DNA of 64,000 bases from Humidesulfovibrio sp. (GTDB lineage Bacteria; Desulfobacterota; Desulfovibrionia; Desulfovibrionales; Desulfovibrionaceae), in contig NZ_JAUYFU010000020.1 in the NCBI RefSeq assembly GCF_030689645.1, positions 1 through 64,000 on the forward strand. Direction: 5' to 3'. The notes under the pieces were generated by a model. The model was not told where the DNA came from. It searched no databases and saw only the letters and a program-made list of their open reading frames with translations. Both the position numbers and the translations under genes were made by a program. Shown piece after piece: positions 10,874 to 19,995 of the stretch (within the stretch, counting starts at the first letter, position 1; every line of letters begins with the position of its first letter).

Positions 10874-12528
10874 GCATCTCCCAAGGGCATCTCCAGCCGG
10901 AACAGGGCCCCTGCGGGGGTGCTGTGCGCGCTTATCTGACCGGCAAGCTGCTCTGAGAGGCTGGACACCAGGGTCATGCCCAAGGTCGGGGTTTCAGTGA
11001 TGTCAAACCCTTCGGGCAGGCCCGGGCCGTTGTCCTCCACCTCAAGGACCAGCAGCACCCCTTCGCACAGCAGCGAAACGCGCAGGCGGCCCTCGGCTTG
11101 TGCGGAGTTGCCGAGCCGGAAGGCATGCTTCACGGCGTTCATCACCAACTCGTTCAGGATGAGTCCGCAGGGAATTGACCGCGTCACAGGCAGGAGTATT
11201 TTGTCCACCTGGCAGTTGAGCTGCACCGGGATGTCCGCGCTGGTAAGCACCCGCTCCACAAGCCGGGGCACATACTGGCGCATGTCCACGGAGGAGAGGT
11301 CCTGGGCGCCGTAGAGCTCCTCATGCACCAGGGCCATGGCCTGGATGCGCTTCTGGCTTTCGGTGAACAGCTCCTTGTCCTGGGGCAGGCTCACGTACTC
11401 CATTTGCAGGAACAGCAGGCTGGAGATGATCTGCAGGTTGTTTTTGACCCGGTGGTGGATCTCCTTCAGCAGGATTTCCTTTTCCGCCAGGGAGCGCTTG
11501 ACCACGTCCATGGCCTCTTTGCGAAGAGTGATGTCCATGCCGTAAAGATTCACATAGCCCTCGGGGGGGACGAGCCGGGTCACGAAAGCAAAGGTGCGGC
11601 CATCGTGCGCGACTTCGAACTCCACCATGGCCTTTGAGGAAAGGGCCGCCAGAATGTTGGCCCCGTAGGGCTCCGGTAAGGGCAAGCCGTGAACGCACTG
11701 CTGCTCCGTAAGAACGTTTCGGCTGGCCTTGTTTGCGAAGCGCAACAGGCCGTCTGGCCCCACGCGCAGCACGGGGTTCGGGTTCTCCTCCGGGAAACGC
11801 GCCTGGCTCCTGGCCTCCTGGTCGGAAGCAAGGGCCTGGGTGTAGGTGCTGGCGAGATCCTGCTGCATGTGGTTTACGGCCATGCACAGGATGTCCAACT
11901 CGTCGCCCGCCCATTTTTTGTCCAGGCGGAGCTCCCGCATGTTGCTTTCCTTGGGGCTGATGCGCGTGGACTGGAAGTGCCGGGCCAGGGCGGTCAGGTG
12001 CTGGGAAATCATGTTGCGTGTGAGCAGGAAGATGGCCAGGGAAACCAGCGCCACCATGCCGGTGTCGAACCCCAGAGAGATCAGGGCGGCGCGCAAGGCT
12101 TGGCTGCGGGCCAGGCCCAGGTCGATCTGGATCCGCAGGGAGCCAAGGCGCACCGGGCGTCCATCGTGCTGCCGCACCAGGGCTGCCTCGTGCACCAGCA
12201 CATCTTTGGTTTTGCTCTGGCCCCGCTCCACCACAACCTTGTCTTCGTCGACCACGGCGGCGTAATTGATCCCTGGGATATTGATCATGCCCTCAAGCTG
12301 CAGGGCGAGCTGCTCGGTGTTGACCTCCCAGAGGCTGTTGGCGAGGGACTTGAGCTCTGCGCTCTTGATGGTGCTCAGGTGCTGGTCTGCTTCAGCCAGC
12401 TTCTGGCGATATTCCCAGGCTGCGCGGAGCCCGGCGATGATAAGGATAAGGGCAACGGAGAGCAGCAGCAAGCGCCGCAGCAGGCGCATCGTCAGGGGCG
12501 AGGTGACGGTGAAGCTTGGGACGCTCAC
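10822..12528 (-). CDS. HisKA_2 sensor histidine kinase
   Basis: The kinase has 568 residues and a GTG start at 12528. The start overlaps the stop of the solute-binding protein gene as GTGA, so the two are translationally coupled. Two membrane helices (about 13-35 and 160-185) bracket a periplasmic sensor of about 120 residues. A PAS domain follows ([11 protein letters not shown]...[11 protein letters not shown]), then a HisKA_2 dimerisation domain with the phosphoacceptor in [10 protein letters not shown] (His 358/359), and a HATPase_c domain with DNGPGLPEG. It should signal to the receiver encoded immediately downstream. Because a periplasmic binding protein is encoded upstream in the same operon, that protein may present a ligand to the sensor; this is inference. 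Confidence 0.9.
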   Translation of the reverse strand: MSVPSFTVTSPLTMRLLRRLLLLSVALILIIAGLRAAWEYRQKLAEADQHLSTIKSAELKSLANSLWEVNTEQLALQLEGMINIPGINYAAVVDEDKVVVERGQSKTKDVLVHEAALVRQHDGRPVRLGSLRIQIDLGLARSQALRAALISLGFDTGMVALVSLAIFLLTRNMISQHLTALARHFQSTRISPKESNMRELRLDKKWAGDELDILCMAVNHMQQDLASTYTQALASDQEARSQARFPEENPNPVLRVGPDGLLRFANKASRNVLTEQQCVHGLPLPEPYGANILAALSSKAMVEFEVAHDGRTFAFVTRLVPPEGYVNLYGMDITLRKEAMDVVKRSLAEKEILLKEIHHRVKNNLQIISSLLFLQMEYVSLPQDKELFTESQKRIQAMALVHEELYGAQDLSSVDMRQYVPRLVERVLTSADIPVQLNCQVDKILLPVTRSIPCGLILNELVMNAVKHAFRLGNSAQAEGRLRVSLLCEGVLLVLEVEDNGPGLPEGFDITETPTLGMTLVSSLSEQLAGQISAHSTPAGALFRLEMPLGDACLTASQPPNAQAEERS

Positions 12529-13286
12529 TGTCGGGCCCCGTCCATCACGGCCTTGGTGATGCGCTGCTGGGTGCCGTCCCGGCGCATGCTGCGCAGGGCT
12601 TCCGCCAGCTTTGGAACCAGGGCGGCGTGGCGCTTGTTCAGATAAAGATACATGGGCTCGGTGGCCAAGGGCGGGCTCAGGGCGCGCATGCCCTGGTAGC
12701 CGTGAGTGCGGATGATCTCGCGCCCGGTGTAAAGACCGCCCACGATGGCCTCGACGCGGCCCTTGTCGAGCAGCGCGAAGGTGGCCTCCTCATCGCGGAC
12801 GCGTTGCAGGTGTTGCCCGTTCCTAAGGTTCATCTCCACAATCTTCCAGCCGTTGACGACGCCCACGTGCCGGCCTTGCAGGTCGGCCCAGGTGGTGGCG
12901 TTGAAATCCGGCGAGCGGGTGAACACCGTGAAGATGAGCTCGCTTACAGGCTCAGGCACCATGATCAGATTTGGATATTGGGCAAGAGGGAGTCCTGCGA
13001 TGCGGGTGTAGTTGCCATCGTCGATGCCGGCGTTGGCGTTTTGCAGGCAGCGCTCGGACGGCAGGATGATCAGCTTTACTTCCACGCCGATGCGCCGGAA
13101 GGCCTCGGCCACGATGCGGTCCTCGAAGCCTGTGCCGTTTGGCCCGGAATGGGGCGGGGCGCCGTCGGTGTTCAAAACCAGCGGGCGGGCCTGGGCCGCA
13201 TGCGCAGGGAATGCCGCCAGCAGCAGGCAGACGAGAGTGCCAAGCACTCGCTTGCAATAAGTATCTTTACTGACCATGTGCCACAT
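12525..13286 (-). CDS. Periplasmic solute-binding protein, family 3
   Basis: The protein has 253 residues. A typical signal peptide is visible (hydrophobic core [16 protein letters not shown]), and a start at the second Met (13277) would be equally good. The mature part has the family-3 solute-binding layout: DGAPPHSG near the N-terminus, a [15 protein letters not shown] segment, and [11 protein letters not shown] close to the end. Such proteins usually bind amino acids or similar small polar ligands for ABC importers. Here no permease or ATPase is nearby and the next gene is a sensor kinase, overlapping by four bases. A role in signal perception rather than transport is therefore likely. The ligand cannot be told from sequence. 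Confidence 0.85.
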   Translation of the reverse strand: MWHMVSKDTYCKRVLGTLVCLLLAAFPAHAAQARPLVLNTDGAPPHSGPNGTGFEDRIVAEAFRRIGVEVKLIILPSERCLQNANAGIDDGNYTRIAGLPLAQYPNLIMVPEPVSELIFTVFTRSPDFNATTWADLQGRHVGVVNGWKIVEMNLRNGQHLQRVRDEEATFALLDKGRVEAIVGGLYTGREIIRTHGYQGMRALSPPLATEPMYLYLNKRHAALVPKLAEALRSMRRDGTQQRITKAVMDGARQ

Positions 13287-13430
13287 TAGCCCTTTCGTGC
13301 AGCAGAGGGCAAGCGTTGTGTTTGAAAAGAGGGCGCTCGTCTAAATGCCTCGTGTCATTCGTTTGCGCCCGTACATCGTCGCCAAATATCCTTGGCGAGC
13401 GTCATCGCATGGGAAGTTCGCGGGCCGCAT

Positions 13431-14585
13431 CTAGGCTTTGGGGGCAGGCGCTGCGCAGATGTCCTGAAAATGTTTCTGCCTGGGGAGGTTCCATAACTCC
13501 TGCCGCTCCAGGCACCGCATGAACTGCTCCACGCTGTTGCCTTGCCCGAAATGGAAGCAGGGCGCGCAGCTTTCCATGCTCCAGCACTGCCGGATGGATT
13601 CCAGCATGGCTTTGCGGTTCTCCGGCACGTTGTGGATTGACTCGTGCAGGAACCGGCCCTTTTGCCGCGACCCCACATTGATGGTGCGCACGCCATAGAT
13701 GGGGGCCTCGCGGATGCCTGCGCTGGAGTTGCCGATGATGAAACGCGCGTTGCGCATCAGTTGCAGGAAGAACTCAAAGCGCATGGACGGGAAAAGCCGA
13801 AAACGCGAGTTGCCCTTCAGGGCCTCGTAGGCCTTGTGGATATGCTCGCTGCCTGCGTCGTTGTTCGGCGAGATGACGACAAAGTCCAGCAAGGAGTCCT
13901 GCAGGGCCAGGGCGAAGGCCTGCGCGCGCTCCACCTGTGTCGCCGGCTCGGTGGTCACCGGATGGTAGAGGGCAACGGCGTACTGCGGGAACCGGATGTC
14001 ATAGCGTTCGCGCACGGCGTCCAGGTCCGGCAGGTCTGGCGAGAGCATGATGTCGATGTCCGGCGAGCCGATGACGAAGACCGCGTCAGGGTGTTCGCCC
14101 ATCTGGAGCAGGCGTCCGCGCGCCTCTTCATTGGCCACGAAGTGCAAATGGGCCAGCTTGGTCACGCTGTGGCGGATCATCTCGTCGATGGTGCCGCTTC
14201 GCTCGCCGCCCTCCACATGGGCCACCAGGATGTTGCGGAAGGCGCCCACGATGGCCCCGGCCAGGGTCTCCAGGCGGTCGCCGTGCACCACGATCATGTC
14301 GGGCGGATCTTCGGCCACATATTTGCCCAGCGCCTCCACCGTGTTCGCCAGCACCAGGTCCATGGCCTCGCCGCCCACCTGGTTCATGGCGGTGAAGACA
14401 TTGGAGAAGCCTTCGCGCTCCACCTGGCGGTAGGTGTAGCCATAGCGCGCCAGCAGGTGCATCCCGGTGACGAAGATGTGGCACTCCATGTCTGCGCTGG
14501 TCTCCACCGCACGCATCAGCGGCTTCAGCTTGCCGAAATCCGCCCGAGTCCCGGTGATGAAGAGTATGCGCCGTTTAGCGGTCAT
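13431..14585 (-). CDS. neuC: UDP-GlcNAc-type 2-epimerase, hydrolysing (NeuC/LegG)
   Basis: The protein has 384 residues. N-terminal ITGTRADFGKLKPL, then VVHGDRLETLAGA and VEGGERSGTIDEMIRHSVTK, are hallmarks of the hydrolysing UDP-N-acetylglucosamine 2-epimerases (NeuC, and LegG acting on UDP-diacetylbacillosamine). These cleave off UDP and give free ManNAc or a 2,4-diacetamido-trideoxymannose for nonulosonic acid synthesis. IGNSSAGIREAP near residue 285 matches the C-terminal nucleotide-binding half. It follows neuB with an 11-base overlap, so product and enzyme are paired. The choice between sialic and legionaminic acid pathways cannot be settled from sequence reading alone. Confidence 0.88.
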   Translation of the reverse strand: MTAKRRILFITGTRADFGKLKPLMRAVETSADMECHIFVTGMHLLARYGYTYRQVEREGFSNVFTAMNQVGGEAMDLVLANTVEALGKYVAEDPPDMIVVHGDRLETLAGAIVGAFRNILVAHVEGGERSGTIDEMIRHSVTKLAHLHFVANEEARGRLLQMGEHPDAVFVIGSPDIDIMLSPDLPDLDAVRERYDIRFPQYAVALYHPVTTEPATQVERAQAFALALQDSLLDFVVISPNNDAGSEHIHKAYEALKGNSRFRLFPSMRFEFFLQLMRNARFIIGNSSAGIREAPIYGVRTINVGSRQKGRFLHESIHNVPENRKAMLESIRQCWSMESCAPCFHFGQGNSVEQFMRCLERQELWNLPRQKHFQDICAAPAPKA

Positions 14586-15618
14586 GGACCATGTCCCAGT
14601 CGATCTGCGTGTTCACGTCGATGTCCTGGCTGGCCGTCTTGCCCAGCAGGCTTTCGAAGTGTTCGGCCAGGATCTTTCCGGTGCCGGGGCGCTTGACCCA
14701 CAAATTCGCCTTGCTGAAGGCCTCGCCCTTCTTGATCGCGCCGATGGTGACGCAGGAGGCGTAAGCGAAGTCGATGGTCACCTGCTCCTCGGGCAGCACG
14801 CCTTTTGTGCCGCCCAGGGCCTTGTGGATGATGGCCGAGCCTTGGATGAGCTCCTTCATCTCCTGCGGGTCCATGGACAAAGACACGTCCGGTCCGGGCC
14901 AGGCTTTGTCGGATGTGAAGTGCCGCTCCAGCATGGTGGCGCCCAGGGCCGCCGCGCCAAGGCAGGGGTAGATGGTCAGCGTGTGGTCGGAAAGGCCCAC
15001 CACGGCGTCGGGGAAGGCCTCCATGAGCTGCACCATGGCCCCCAGGCGGACCTTCTCCGGCGGGGTGGGGTACATGCTGGTGGTGTGCATGAGGCCGAAG
15101 GGCACGCCGCGCCTGCGCAGGATGTCCACGCTCTTGGCCACGCTCTCCATGCTGTTCATGCCTGTGGAGAGAATCACCGGTTTGCCGAAGCTGGCGATGT
15201 GGTCCACCAGCGGGTAGTTGTTGCATTCGCCGGAGCCGATCTTGTAGCCGGGCACCCCCATGGCTTCCAGGCGGTCTGCCGCGGCGCGGGAAAAGGGCGT
15301 GGACAGGTAGATCATGCCCAGGCTCTGCACCAGGTCCATGAGCTTGCGCTCGTCGGCCTCGGAGAGCTGGCAGCGGTCCATGATCTCGTAGATGGACACG
15401 TCGGCGTTGCCGGGGATGACCGCCTTGGCCTGGGGGCTCATCTCGTCCTCCACCACGTGGCACTGGAACTTCACGCACTCGCAGCCGACTGCATGGGCAT
15501 CGCGCACCATGCGTTCAGCCTTGGCGTAGTCGCCCTCATGGTTGATGCCGATTTCGGCGATGACGAGGGGGGCGTGGTCCGGTCCGATCTTGCGTCCGGC
15601 CAGGGTGATTTCGGGCAT
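14575..15618 (-). CDS. neuB: N-acetylneuraminate / nonulosonate synthase (NeuB family)
   Basis: The protein has 347 residues and starts at the ATG at 15618 behind AAGGAG. It condenses phosphoenolpyruvate with a ManNAc-type sugar to give a nine-carbon sugar acid. NeuB features are visible: LVIAEIGINHEGD at the N-terminus, KFQCH, YLSTPFSRAAADRLE, YKIGSGECNN, ILSTGMNS and GLSDHT, with LERHFT near the end of the barrel. A C-terminal SAF-type antifreeze-like domain is present (VTIGAIKKGEAFS, KRPGTG). It overlaps neuC by 11 bases. A CMP-sugar synthetase (neuA), needed to activate the product, is not in this window. The exact nonulosonic acid is not determined. Confidence 0.9.
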   Translation of the reverse strand: MPEITLAGRKIGPDHAPLVIAEIGINHEGDYAKAERMVRDAHAVGCECVKFQCHVVEDEMSPQAKAVIPGNADVSIYEIMDRCQLSEADERKLMDLVQSLGMIYLSTPFSRAAADRLEAMGVPGYKIGSGECNNYPLVDHIASFGKPVILSTGMNSMESVAKSVDILRRRGVPFGLMHTTSMYPTPPEKVRLGAMVQLMEAFPDAVVGLSDHTLTIYPCLGAAALGATMLERHFTSDKAWPGPDVSLSMDPQEMKELIQGSAIIHKALGGTKGVLPEEQVTIDFAYASCVTIGAIKKGEAFSKANLWVKRPGTGKILAEHFESLLGKTASQDIDVNTQIDWDMVHDR

Positions 15619-15755
15619 TGCTGGCTCCTTTTCATGACTCGCGTCAGCGTGGGCGGACGATAGAGAAAAGGGCGCGAAGAATCAAGGCGGGCGGCGGCGC
15701 GGGGAAGCCGGTGTGGAGGGGGTGCGCGCCGACTCGATGGCTCGCGGCGTGGATG

Positions 15756-17039
15756 CTACTCCAGCGGATTGCGCCGGGTGATGAGCCGCACCGCGCGCTC
15801 GGACAGGAAGTAGTCCACGGCCCAGTTGGCCAGCACGAAGAGCCGATTGCGGAAGCCGATGAGATACGCCAGGTGGATGGCCAGCCAGAGCAGCCAGGCC
15901 GGAAGGCCCTTGAGCTTGAGCGGACCAAGGCGCGCCACCGCCGCCCTTTTGCCGATGGTGGCCATCATGCCCTTGTCCAGATAGCGGAAAGGCCGGACTT
16001 CCTGCTTGCGCAGGAGTCGCAGGATGTTATGCGCGGCGTGGCGGCCTTCCTGAATGGCGGGCGGCGCGAACATGGGCAGGGGCCGCCCCTGGTGGTCGGC
16101 GCGGCAGATGTCTCCGGCCAGGAAGATTTGGTCGTGCTCCGGGCTTTGCAGGCTTGGCCGGGCCAGAAGCTGGCCGTTGGGGGCCTGGGGCATTCCCAGG
16201 CGCGCGGCCAGGGGCTCGCCTTTGACCCCGGCGGTCCAGACGGTGGTGGCGGCGTGCAGGGACGCCCCGTCCTTGAGCTCCACGCCCTGCGGGCCCACGC
16301 TGCTTACCTGGGCGTTTACGCGCACGTCCACGCCAAGGGCCGTGAGCTTTTTTCGGGCATAGGCGCGCAGGCTGTCCGGGAAGCCGGGGAGCAGGTCGTC
16401 GCCCGCCTCCAGCAGGGTCACGCAGGGCCGGTCCAGGCCCAGGCGCGGGAAGTCGCGCTTCAGCGCTCCAGCCATGAGTTCAGCCATGGCTCCTGCCAGC
16501 TCCACGCCGGTGGGCCCGCCGCCAACCACGATGAAGCACAAGCGGTTCAGGCGCTCCGCAGGGTTCGCGGTCCAGGCTGCGGCCTCGAAGCTGCGCAGAA
16601 TGTGGTTGCGCAGGCGCACGGCCTCCTCCAGGTTTTTGAGCGAATAGGCGTGAGCGTCGGCCCCGGGCACGCCGAAGGTGTTGGTGACGCTGCCGGGCGC
16701 CAGGAGCAGGTAGTCGTAGGGCAGACGCAGGATGTTGCCGTCTTGGCCTTCTGCCGTGAGCACGCGCTGCGCCAGGTCCACGGCCTGCACCTCGGCCATG
16801 AGGAAGTCCAGGTTGGCGGCGCGGCGGCCCAGGGCGCGGATGATCCCGCGCACCGGGGCGGCGATGTGCTCCGACTCCACGGCTGCCGTGGCCACCTGGT
16901 AGAGCAGGGGCATGAAGGTATGGGCGTTGTTGCGGTCGATGATGAGCACTTCGCAGGGGCCGCCAGCCAGCTCGCGCGCGGCGAAGATTCCGGCGAACCC
17001 GGCTCCGACGATGATGACGCGTGGCTTGGTATGCTGCAT
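15756..17039 (-). CDS. ndh: NADH dehydrogenase type II (NDH-2)
   Basis: The protein has 427 residues. The ATG at 17039 is preceded by GGGGAGGA, and the longer upstream frame has no family similarity. It is a single-subunit FAD enzyme that passes electrons from NADH to quinone at the inner membrane without pumping protons. The first dinucleotide fold is VGAGFAGIFAARELA, the second is FIVVGGGPTGVELAG, and FLAGDI binds the flavin. A hydrophobic C-terminal segment (LPAWLLWLAIHLAYLIGF) is the expected membrane anchor. It sits inside the surface-glycan block, separated from the upstream glycosyltransferase by 80 bases and from neuB by 137. A metabolic link to the glycan genes is not evident. Confidence 0.9.
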   Translation of the reverse strand: MQHTKPRVIIVGAGFAGIFAARELAGGPCEVLIIDRNNAHTFMPLLYQVATAAVESEHIAAPVRGIIRALGRRAANLDFLMAEVQAVDLAQRVLTAEGQDGNILRLPYDYLLLAPGSVTNTFGVPGADAHAYSLKNLEEAVRLRNHILRSFEAAAWTANPAERLNRLCFIVVGGGPTGVELAGAMAELMAGALKRDFPRLGLDRPCVTLLEAGDDLLPGFPDSLRAYARKKLTALGVDVRVNAQVSSVGPQGVELKDGASLHAATTVWTAGVKGEPLAARLGMPQAPNGQLLARPSLQSPEHDQIFLAGDICRADHQGRPLPMFAPPAIQEGRHAAHNILRLLRKQEVRPFRYLDKGMMATIGKRAAVARLGPLKLKGLPAWLLWLAIHLAYLIGFRNRLFVLANWAVDYFLSERAVRLITRRNPLE

Positions 17040-17119
17040 CTGTCCTCCCCAAGGGTGCGGACTCTGCGCGGCCGTGTTTCGCGTGCCGGGGCCAGCCCCC
17101 GGTGAAAAGCTGCTCCGCC

Positions 17120-18199
17120 CTATGGTTCCAGCATGGCCAGCAGCCGGGGCAGCACCGCCTCGGGCGTAAGCCCGGTGAGGCACTTGAGGTCGTGGGGGCA
17201 GCCTGTTTCGCCGCAGGGCTGGCAGGGCAGGCCCAGGGCCACGTCCTCATGCCCAGGGCCGGGGAAGGTCCAGGCGTCGCTGCTGGAGCCGCGCACCGTG
17301 AGGGTCTTGGTGCCCACGGCCACGGCGAAGTGCCGGGGCGAGGAGCAGTTGCCCAGGTGCAGCGCGGCCAGGGATAGGATGGCGGCCATCTCGCGCAGGG
17401 TGGTCAGGCGCGGGGGCACCATGAGCTGCCCGGGCGGCAGGCCGGCGGCCAGGGCGGCTTCGCGCACCTGCTCAACCATTTCGAACTCGCCGGGGCCGTA
17501 GAGCAACAGGAAGCGCAGGTCCGGGCGCTGCTTGGTAGCCAGGCCCAGGAGCTTGGCGTAGTGCCCGGCGGGCCACAGCCGCCAGATGCGCCGGTGGGTC
17601 GCGTCCACGGTGACGAGGCGCTGGCCGGGCTTAAGGCCCCAGGCGGCCAGCTCTGCGCGGGCGTGGTCCCTTTCGGCGTCGGTCAGGTGGATGCGCGGGG
17701 GATCGTTCTCCCAGGGGAGATTGAAGGCGTGCATGAGCACCCCGGCCTTGCACTTGGCGGCGTATGGGCCGGAGACCTTGGCCCAGTGGGTGTACACGAG
17801 TTGGTTGTACCAGGGCGGCGGGTAGGAGAGCTTCACCGGCGCATCGGAGAACAGCAGCACCCAGCGGATGCGCGGCAGCTGCTGGAAGTCGATGACCAGA
17901 TCGTAGCGGCCCATGCCGCCGCCGGTGCCCACCTTGCGGTAGTAGCGCAGGGACTCCAGTACGCCCATCTTGCGGTCCATGGCCCAGACGTGGTTGACTT
18001 CCGGGTTGTTCTCCAGCGCGGGCGCGCATTTCTTCTCGGTGAACACGTCGATTGCGGCGTCCGGCCAGCGCTTTTTGAGCATGTGGATGCTCGGCGTCAG
18101 CAGCAGCACGTCGCCTATCTGGCGCAGCTGGCAGCAGAGGATGCGCCTCGGGTTCAGGCGCTCCAGGCCGTCGATGCGGCAGGAGGTCGGATTGGCCAT
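17120..18199 (-). CDS. Glycosyltransferase family 9 (heptosyltransferase-like)
   Basis: The protein has 359 residues. The N-terminal CQLRQIGDVLLLTPSIHMLK and the C-terminal HLGNCSSPRHFAVAVGTKTL are typical of the GT9 / ADP-heptose:LPS heptosyltransferase family, which transfers heptose or related sugars to lipopolysaccharide core on the cytoplasmic side of the inner membrane. A CxxC...C pattern (LPCQPCGETGCPHDLKC) near the C-terminus is common in this subgroup. The ATG directly follows the stop of the methyltransferase gene with no gap. Given its place in a sugar-biosynthesis run, it may transfer one of the sugars made by its neighbours; the actual donor is unknown. Confidence 0.88.
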   Translation of the reverse strand: MANPTSCRIDGLERLNPRRILCCQLRQIGDVLLLTPSIHMLKKRWPDAAIDVFTEKKCAPALENNPEVNHVWAMDRKMGVLESLRYYRKVGTGGGMGRYDLVIDFQQLPRIRWVLLFSDAPVKLSYPPPWYNQLVYTHWAKVSGPYAAKCKAGVLMHAFNLPWENDPPRIHLTDAERDHARAELAAWGLKPGQRLVTVDATHRRIWRLWPAGHYAKLLGLATKQRPDLRFLLLYGPGEFEMVEQVREAALAAGLPPGQLMVPPRLTTLREMAAILSLAALHLGNCSSPRHFAVAVGTKTLTVRGSSSDAWTFPGPGHEDVALGLPCQPCGETGCPHDLKCLTGLTPEAVLPRLLAMLEP

Positions 18200-19429
18200 C
18201 TACAAAATCTCCGGGCTGGGAATGGGGGTGACGAAGCGTCCTCCCCATTGGCGGATATAGTCCAGCTGCGACATTAATTCATCCTTGATGTTCCAGGGCA
18301 GGATGAGCACGAAGTCCGGCTTCTGCTCGCGGATGGCCTCCGGGGCAAGCACGGGGATGCGGCTGCCGGGCAGGAACAGCCCTTGTTTGTGCGGGCTGGC
18401 GTCGCACACGAAGGCCACCTGGCCGGGTTTGACCCCGCAGAAGTTCAGGAGCGTGTTGCCCTTGGCCGCCGCGCCATAGGCCGCGACCTTCTTGCGAGCC
18501 AGGGTCTGCTCGGCCAAAAATCCCAGCAGTTCTGCCTTGATGCGCTCCACGCGCTCCTGGAAGCCCTGGTAGTAGGCCGGGCTCTGCATGCCCGCCGCCT
18601 GCTCCATGCGCAGCAGAGCGTTCAGGCGCTCGGTGCCCTGCGCCAGGGGATCGGCCTCGCGCCGGGCGTGGATGCGCAAACTGCCGCCGTGGGTGGCAAG
18701 CTCCTCCACATCGAACACGTTGAGCCCGTGGGCGGCGAAGACGCGGCGCACGGTGGTGAGGGAAAGATATGAGAAGTGCTCGTGGTACACGGTGTCGAAC
18801 TGGGCAGACTCCACCAGCCGGTACAGGTGCGGAAACTCCATGTTGATGAGTCCGCCGGGCTTGAGCGCCAGGGCGAGCCCGCCAACGAAGTCGTTCAGGT
18901 CTGGGACGTGGGCCAGCACGTTGTTGCCGATGATGAGATCGGCCTGTCTGCCCTCGCTGGCGAGCCGGGTGGCCAGGCCCACGCCGAAAAACTCCTCCAG
19001 GGTGTCCACGCCCTTTTCCCGGGCCGCACGCGCCGTGCTGGCCGTGGGCTCGACGCCCAGGGCCGGAATTCCGGCCTTGCGCACGTACTGCAGCAGGTAG
19101 CCGTCGTTTGAGGCGATCTCCATGACCAGGGAGTCCTTGCCGAGGCCGAGCCTGGGCAGGGCGGATTCCACGTAGGCTCGGGCGTGATCGAGCCAAGTGC
19201 GCGAGAAGGACGAAAAGTAGACGTATTCGCTGGAGAATATTTCCGTACTGCTTTTGACCTCGTCCACCTGCACCAGGAAGCAGTCCGGGCAGACGAAGAG
19301 CTTCAGCGGATAGTAGGCCTCAGGCCCGTTCAGCTCCTCAGGCTTGAGGAAGGAGTTGGACGGCGGAGCGGCGCCCAGGTCCAAAAAGACCTGGGAAAGT
19401 GTCGTATGGCAGAAGCGGCAGTTCATCAT
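18200..19429 (-). CDS. Sugar C-methyltransferase, SAM-dependent
   Basis: The protein has 409 residues. Its N-terminus has a zinc-binding CRFCHTT...CPDCFLVQ module (two CxxC pairs). The central part is a class I methyltransferase fold with the SAM site VMEIASNDGYLLQY and the GVEPT acidic loop. The C-terminal domain has AAYGAAAKGNTLLN. This three-part layout is that of the NovU/TylC3/EryBIII family, which adds a methyl group to C-3 of nucleotide-linked 4-keto-6-deoxyhexoses. It overlaps the rfbC-like gene by four bases. In a CDP-glucose dehydratase cluster the expected product is a 3-C-methyl branched sugar; this is inferred from context. Confidence 0.88.
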   Translation of the reverse strand: MMNCRFCHTTLSQVFLDLGAAPPSNSFLKPEELNGPEAYYPLKLFVCPDCFLVQVDEVKSSTEIFSSEYVYFSSFSRTWLDHARAYVESALPRLGLGKDSLVMEIASNDGYLLQYVRKAGIPALGVEPTASTARAAREKGVDTLEEFFGVGLATRLASEGRQADLIIGNNVLAHVPDLNDFVGGLALALKPGGLINMEFPHLYRLVESAQFDTVYHEHFSYLSLTTVRRVFAAHGLNVFDVEELATHGGSLRIHARREADPLAQGTERLNALLRMEQAAGMQSPAYYQGFQERVERIKAELLGFLAEQTLARKKVAAYGAAAKGNTLLNFCGVKPGQVAFVCDASPHKQGLFLPGSRIPVLAPEAIREQKPDFVLILPWNIKDELMSQLDYIRQWGGRFVTPIPSPEIL

Positions 19430-19986
19430 GTCTCCAGTGGGGCGAAGTCTGGGCCCAGAAGCGGGTGGGCGCGGTCGCGGGCCGAAGGCTCGGCTGCGGG
19501 CAGGGGCCAGGCGATGCCTAGCTCCGGGTCGTCAAAGCGTATGCCCCCCTCGTGCTCCGGGCTGTAGAATTCCGTGTGCAGGTACAAAAGCTCGCAGTCG
19601 GCCTCCAGGGTCTGGAACCCGTGGGCAAAGCCCTGCGGCAGGTAAAAGGCCAGGCGGTTCTCTGGCGAAAGCTCTACGGCATGCCATTTGAGGAACGTTG
19701 GCGAACCCTTGCGCAGATCCACGGCCACATCCAGCACGCGGCCCTTGAGGCAGCGGATGAGCTTGGCCTCGGCCTTGGGCGGGCGCTGAAAATGCATGCC
19801 GCGCACCGTGCCTTTGGCTGCAGTGAAGGAGTGGTTGACCTGGGCGATTGGCCCGGGCAGGCGCAGGGGCGCAAGCTCACGTGCGCAGAACAGGCGCGCA
19901 AAGCAGCCGCGGGCGTCGCCCACGGGCGTGGTCTCCACCACCATGAGCCCGGCCAGGGGCGTTGCGTGCAGGGTCAGGCTGGCCAT
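19426..19986 (-). CDS. rfbC: dTDP-4-dehydrorhamnose 3,5-epimerase family (RfbC-like)
   Basis: The protein has 186 residues, the usual RfbC length. It keeps the cupin fold and the catalytic region VNHSFTAAKGTVRGMHFQ with its active-site His, plus the LPQGFAHGFQTL strand. Authentic RfbC epimerises dTDP-4-keto-6-deoxyglucose at C3 and C5. Here no rfbA or rfbB is present and the adjacent genes make CDP-4-keto-6-deoxyglucose, so it more likely epimerises the CDP-linked sugar, at C3 or at C3 and C5. It overlaps the downstream methyltransferase by four bases and follows rfbG with a nine-base gap. The symbol refers to the family; the substrate is inferred. Confidence 0.85.
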   Translation of the reverse strand: MASLTLHATPLAGLMVVETTPVGDARGCFARLFCARELAPLRLPGPIAQVNHSFTAAKGTVRGMHFQRPPKAEAKLIRCLKGRVLDVAVDLRKGSPTFLKWHAVELSPENRLAFYLPQGFAHGFQTLEADCELLYLHTEFYSPEHEGGIRFDDPELGIAWPLPAAEPSARDRAHPLLGPDFAPLET

Positions 19987-19995
19987 GGTCGGCGG

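Noticed and set aside
15618-17105. A 495-codon plus-strand frame opposite ndh
   Set aside because: It is the antisense shadow of the NDH-2 gene. Its translation is rich in His, Gln, Gly and Ala with no family similarity, while the minus strand gives a complete flavoprotein.
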